Below are positions 4,208-5,351 of a stretch of DNA of 5,351 nt, in pieces. Origin of the DNA: Ruminococcaceae bacterium UBA866 (GTDB taxonomy: Bacteria; Bacillota; Clostridia; Oscillospirales; Ruminococcaceae); NCBI GenBank assembly GCA_002295325.1, contig DBGA01000032.1, positions 25,436-30,786 on the forward strand, written 5' to 3'. The notes beneath the pieces are model-generated. The model was given only the letters and a program-made list of their open reading frames with translations. It did not search any database and was not told where the DNA came from. Both the position numbers and the translations under genes were made by a program. Within the stretch, counting starts at the first letter, position 1. Each line of letters opens with the position of its first letter.

Positions 4208-5351
4208 ATGAGCGAAATTAAATTTTCAGAGCTAGAAATTTTGCCAGAAATTAGAAGGGCAATCGAAACACTAGGTTTTGATACAGCAACAAGTATTCAA
4301 TCACAAGCAATCCCAATGATTAAAGCAGGGATAGACGTTATCGGAAGAAGCCAAACCGGTACAGGAAAAACAATTGCGTTTGGTATCCCTGCACTAGAAG
4401 CAATTGACGTAAAAGAAGAAAAAAACTCACTACAAGTAATGATTCTTTGTCCAACAAGAGAACTTGCTCAACAAGCTTGTGAGGAAATTAAAAAACTTTC
4501 TCAGTTTATGCATGGCATAAAAGCGGTTGAGGTTTACGGCGGTGTTCCAATGGATAGACAAATTATCCGTCTTAAAAAGGCTAATATGGTTATTGGTACT
4601 CCCGGACGTATTATGGATCATATGCGCAGAAAAACACTTAAGGTGAATAACCTTAAAATGATTGTTCTTGATGAAGCAGATGAAATGCTAAGCATGGGAT
4701 TTAAAGAGGATATCGAAACTATTTTGACGGATACTCCAGAAGACAGACAAACAGTTTTATTCTCTGCAACAATGCCTCCATCAATCTTAGCAATTACAAA
4801 ACAATTTCAAAAAACTCCAAGCATTATTGAGATAGATAAAAAGAACGTTACTCTTGATAACATTGAGCAGTTTTATATTGATACTCCAATGGGCAGAAAA
4901 ATGGATGCCCTCAACCTTGTATTGCGTTTCCACCAACCAAAGCTTGCTATGATATTCGCTAATACTAAAAAAATGGTTGATGAGATTACAGAATACCTTT
5001 GTAAAAACGACTTCCAAGCCGAAGGATTGCATGGTGACATGAAACAATCACAACGTACGAAGGTTATGGATAGCTTTAAATTCGGAAAAACAACTATACT
5101 GGTTGCAACTGACGTTGCGGCTCGTGGTATTGACGTAAATGACATTGATTATGTAATTAACTTTGATATTCCACAAAACACCGAGTATTACGTTCACCGT
5201 ATCGGACGTACAGGTAGAGCTGGTAAGGCTGGTAAGGCTATCACTTTGTGTAGCGGAAGAAGACAAGTTTTCACTATGCGTGATATCGGCAGAATGGTGA
5301 AATCTGACGTTAAGCCACTAGAAATTCCTACCTTAAAGGATATCCAAGTTA
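4208..5351 (+). CDS. DEAD-box ATP-dependent RNA helicase (N-terminal 381 residues, cut by window edge)
   Basis: An ATP-dependent RNA unwinding enzyme of superfamily 2, acting in ribosome assembly, RNA decay or cold adaptation. All helicase motifs are present in order: Q motif with Phe6, GF 23-24 and Gln31; motif I SQTGTGKT (48-55); Ia PTRELAQQ (82-89); Ib TPGR (131-134); II DEAD (155-158); III SAT (186-188); IV MIFANTK (248-254); V ATDVAARGID (300-309); VI HRIGRTGR (330-337). Both RecA-like domains are therefore intact. The frame is open to the window end, with one base of codon 382 visible. Firmicutes members of this CshA/DeaD type usually continue past 450 residues with an RNA-binding C-terminal region, which cannot be seen, so I give no gene symbol. 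AAAGAGG at 4195-4201, six bases before the ATG, supports the start. A leader with two hairpins precedes it. Confidence 0.96.
   Translation, partial: MSEIKFSELEILPEIRRAIETLGFDTATSIQSQAIPMIKAGIDVIGRSQTGTGKTIAFGIPALEAIDVKEEKNSLQVMILCPTRELAQQACEEIKKLSQFMHGIKAVEVYGGVPMDRQIIRLKKANMVIGTPGRIMDHMRRKTLKVNNLKMIVLDEADEMLSMGFKEDIETILTDTPEDRQTVLFSATMPPSILAITKQFQKTPSIIEIDKKNVTLDNIEQFYIDTPMGRKMDALNLVLRFHQPKLAMIFANTKKMVDEITEYLCKNDFQAEGLHGDMKQSQRTKVMDSFKFGKTTILVATDVAARGIDVNDIDYVINFDIPQNTEYYVHRIGRTGRAGKAGKAITLCSGRRQVFTMRDIGRMVKSDVKPLEIPTLKDIQV

Noticed and set aside
4430..5266. Minus-strand frames of 63-90 codons opposite the helicase
   Set aside because: They are antisense to a DEAD-box gene with every motif intact.

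Overview
The window is A+T-rich and carries strong AGGAGG-type ribosome binding sites, sigma-A-like promoters, intrinsic hairpin/T-tract terminators and a T-box leader RNA. Together these point to a low-GC Gram-positive bacterium (Firmicutes, most likely a Clostridia-class organism). That assignment is an inference from style and gene families, not from a species marker.

Layout. Positions 1-1732 hold a minus-strand, translationally coupled two-gene operon for an ABC-2 type exporter (ATPase then permease, 4-bp overlap), with a GC-rich palindrome just past its end. Positions 1733-1996 are a divergent promoter region. The plus-strand gene at 1997-2923 encodes a protein whose C-terminal half matches the Firmicutes 'acyltransferase domain-containing' (NAT_N/GNAT_C-type) family, and it ends at a 19-bp perfect terminator hairpin. 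Positions 2924-3608 have no convincing protein gene. They contain a minus-strand T-box riboswitch with its own near-consensus promoter and terminator (about 3142-3465), followed downstream only by non-coding-looking sequence and the convergent acyltransferase gene. It is therefore an orphan T-box. A divergent, well-equipped small gene (3609-3779) encodes a 56-residue single-pass membrane protein. Positions 3780-4207 hold a compact run of hairpins ending in an intrinsic terminator (3831-3945), a long A+T-rich inverted repeat (3996-4028), a perfect DnaA-box 9-mer (4053-4061), a possible promoter and two adjacent leader hairpins. From 4208 to the right edge runs the first 381 codons of a DEAD-box RNA helicase with every canonical motif.

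How the parts fit. The exporter genes form one functional unit. The acyltransferase-like gene, the small membrane protein and the helicase each seem to be separate transcription units. The most notable item is the T-box, which has a recognisable stem I, T-box core and terminator but no aminoacyl-tRNA synthetase, transporter or biosynthesis gene to control within the window. The second is the dense RNA structure between the small gene and the helicase. No defence system, CRISPR array, transposase, tRNA or rRNA was found.
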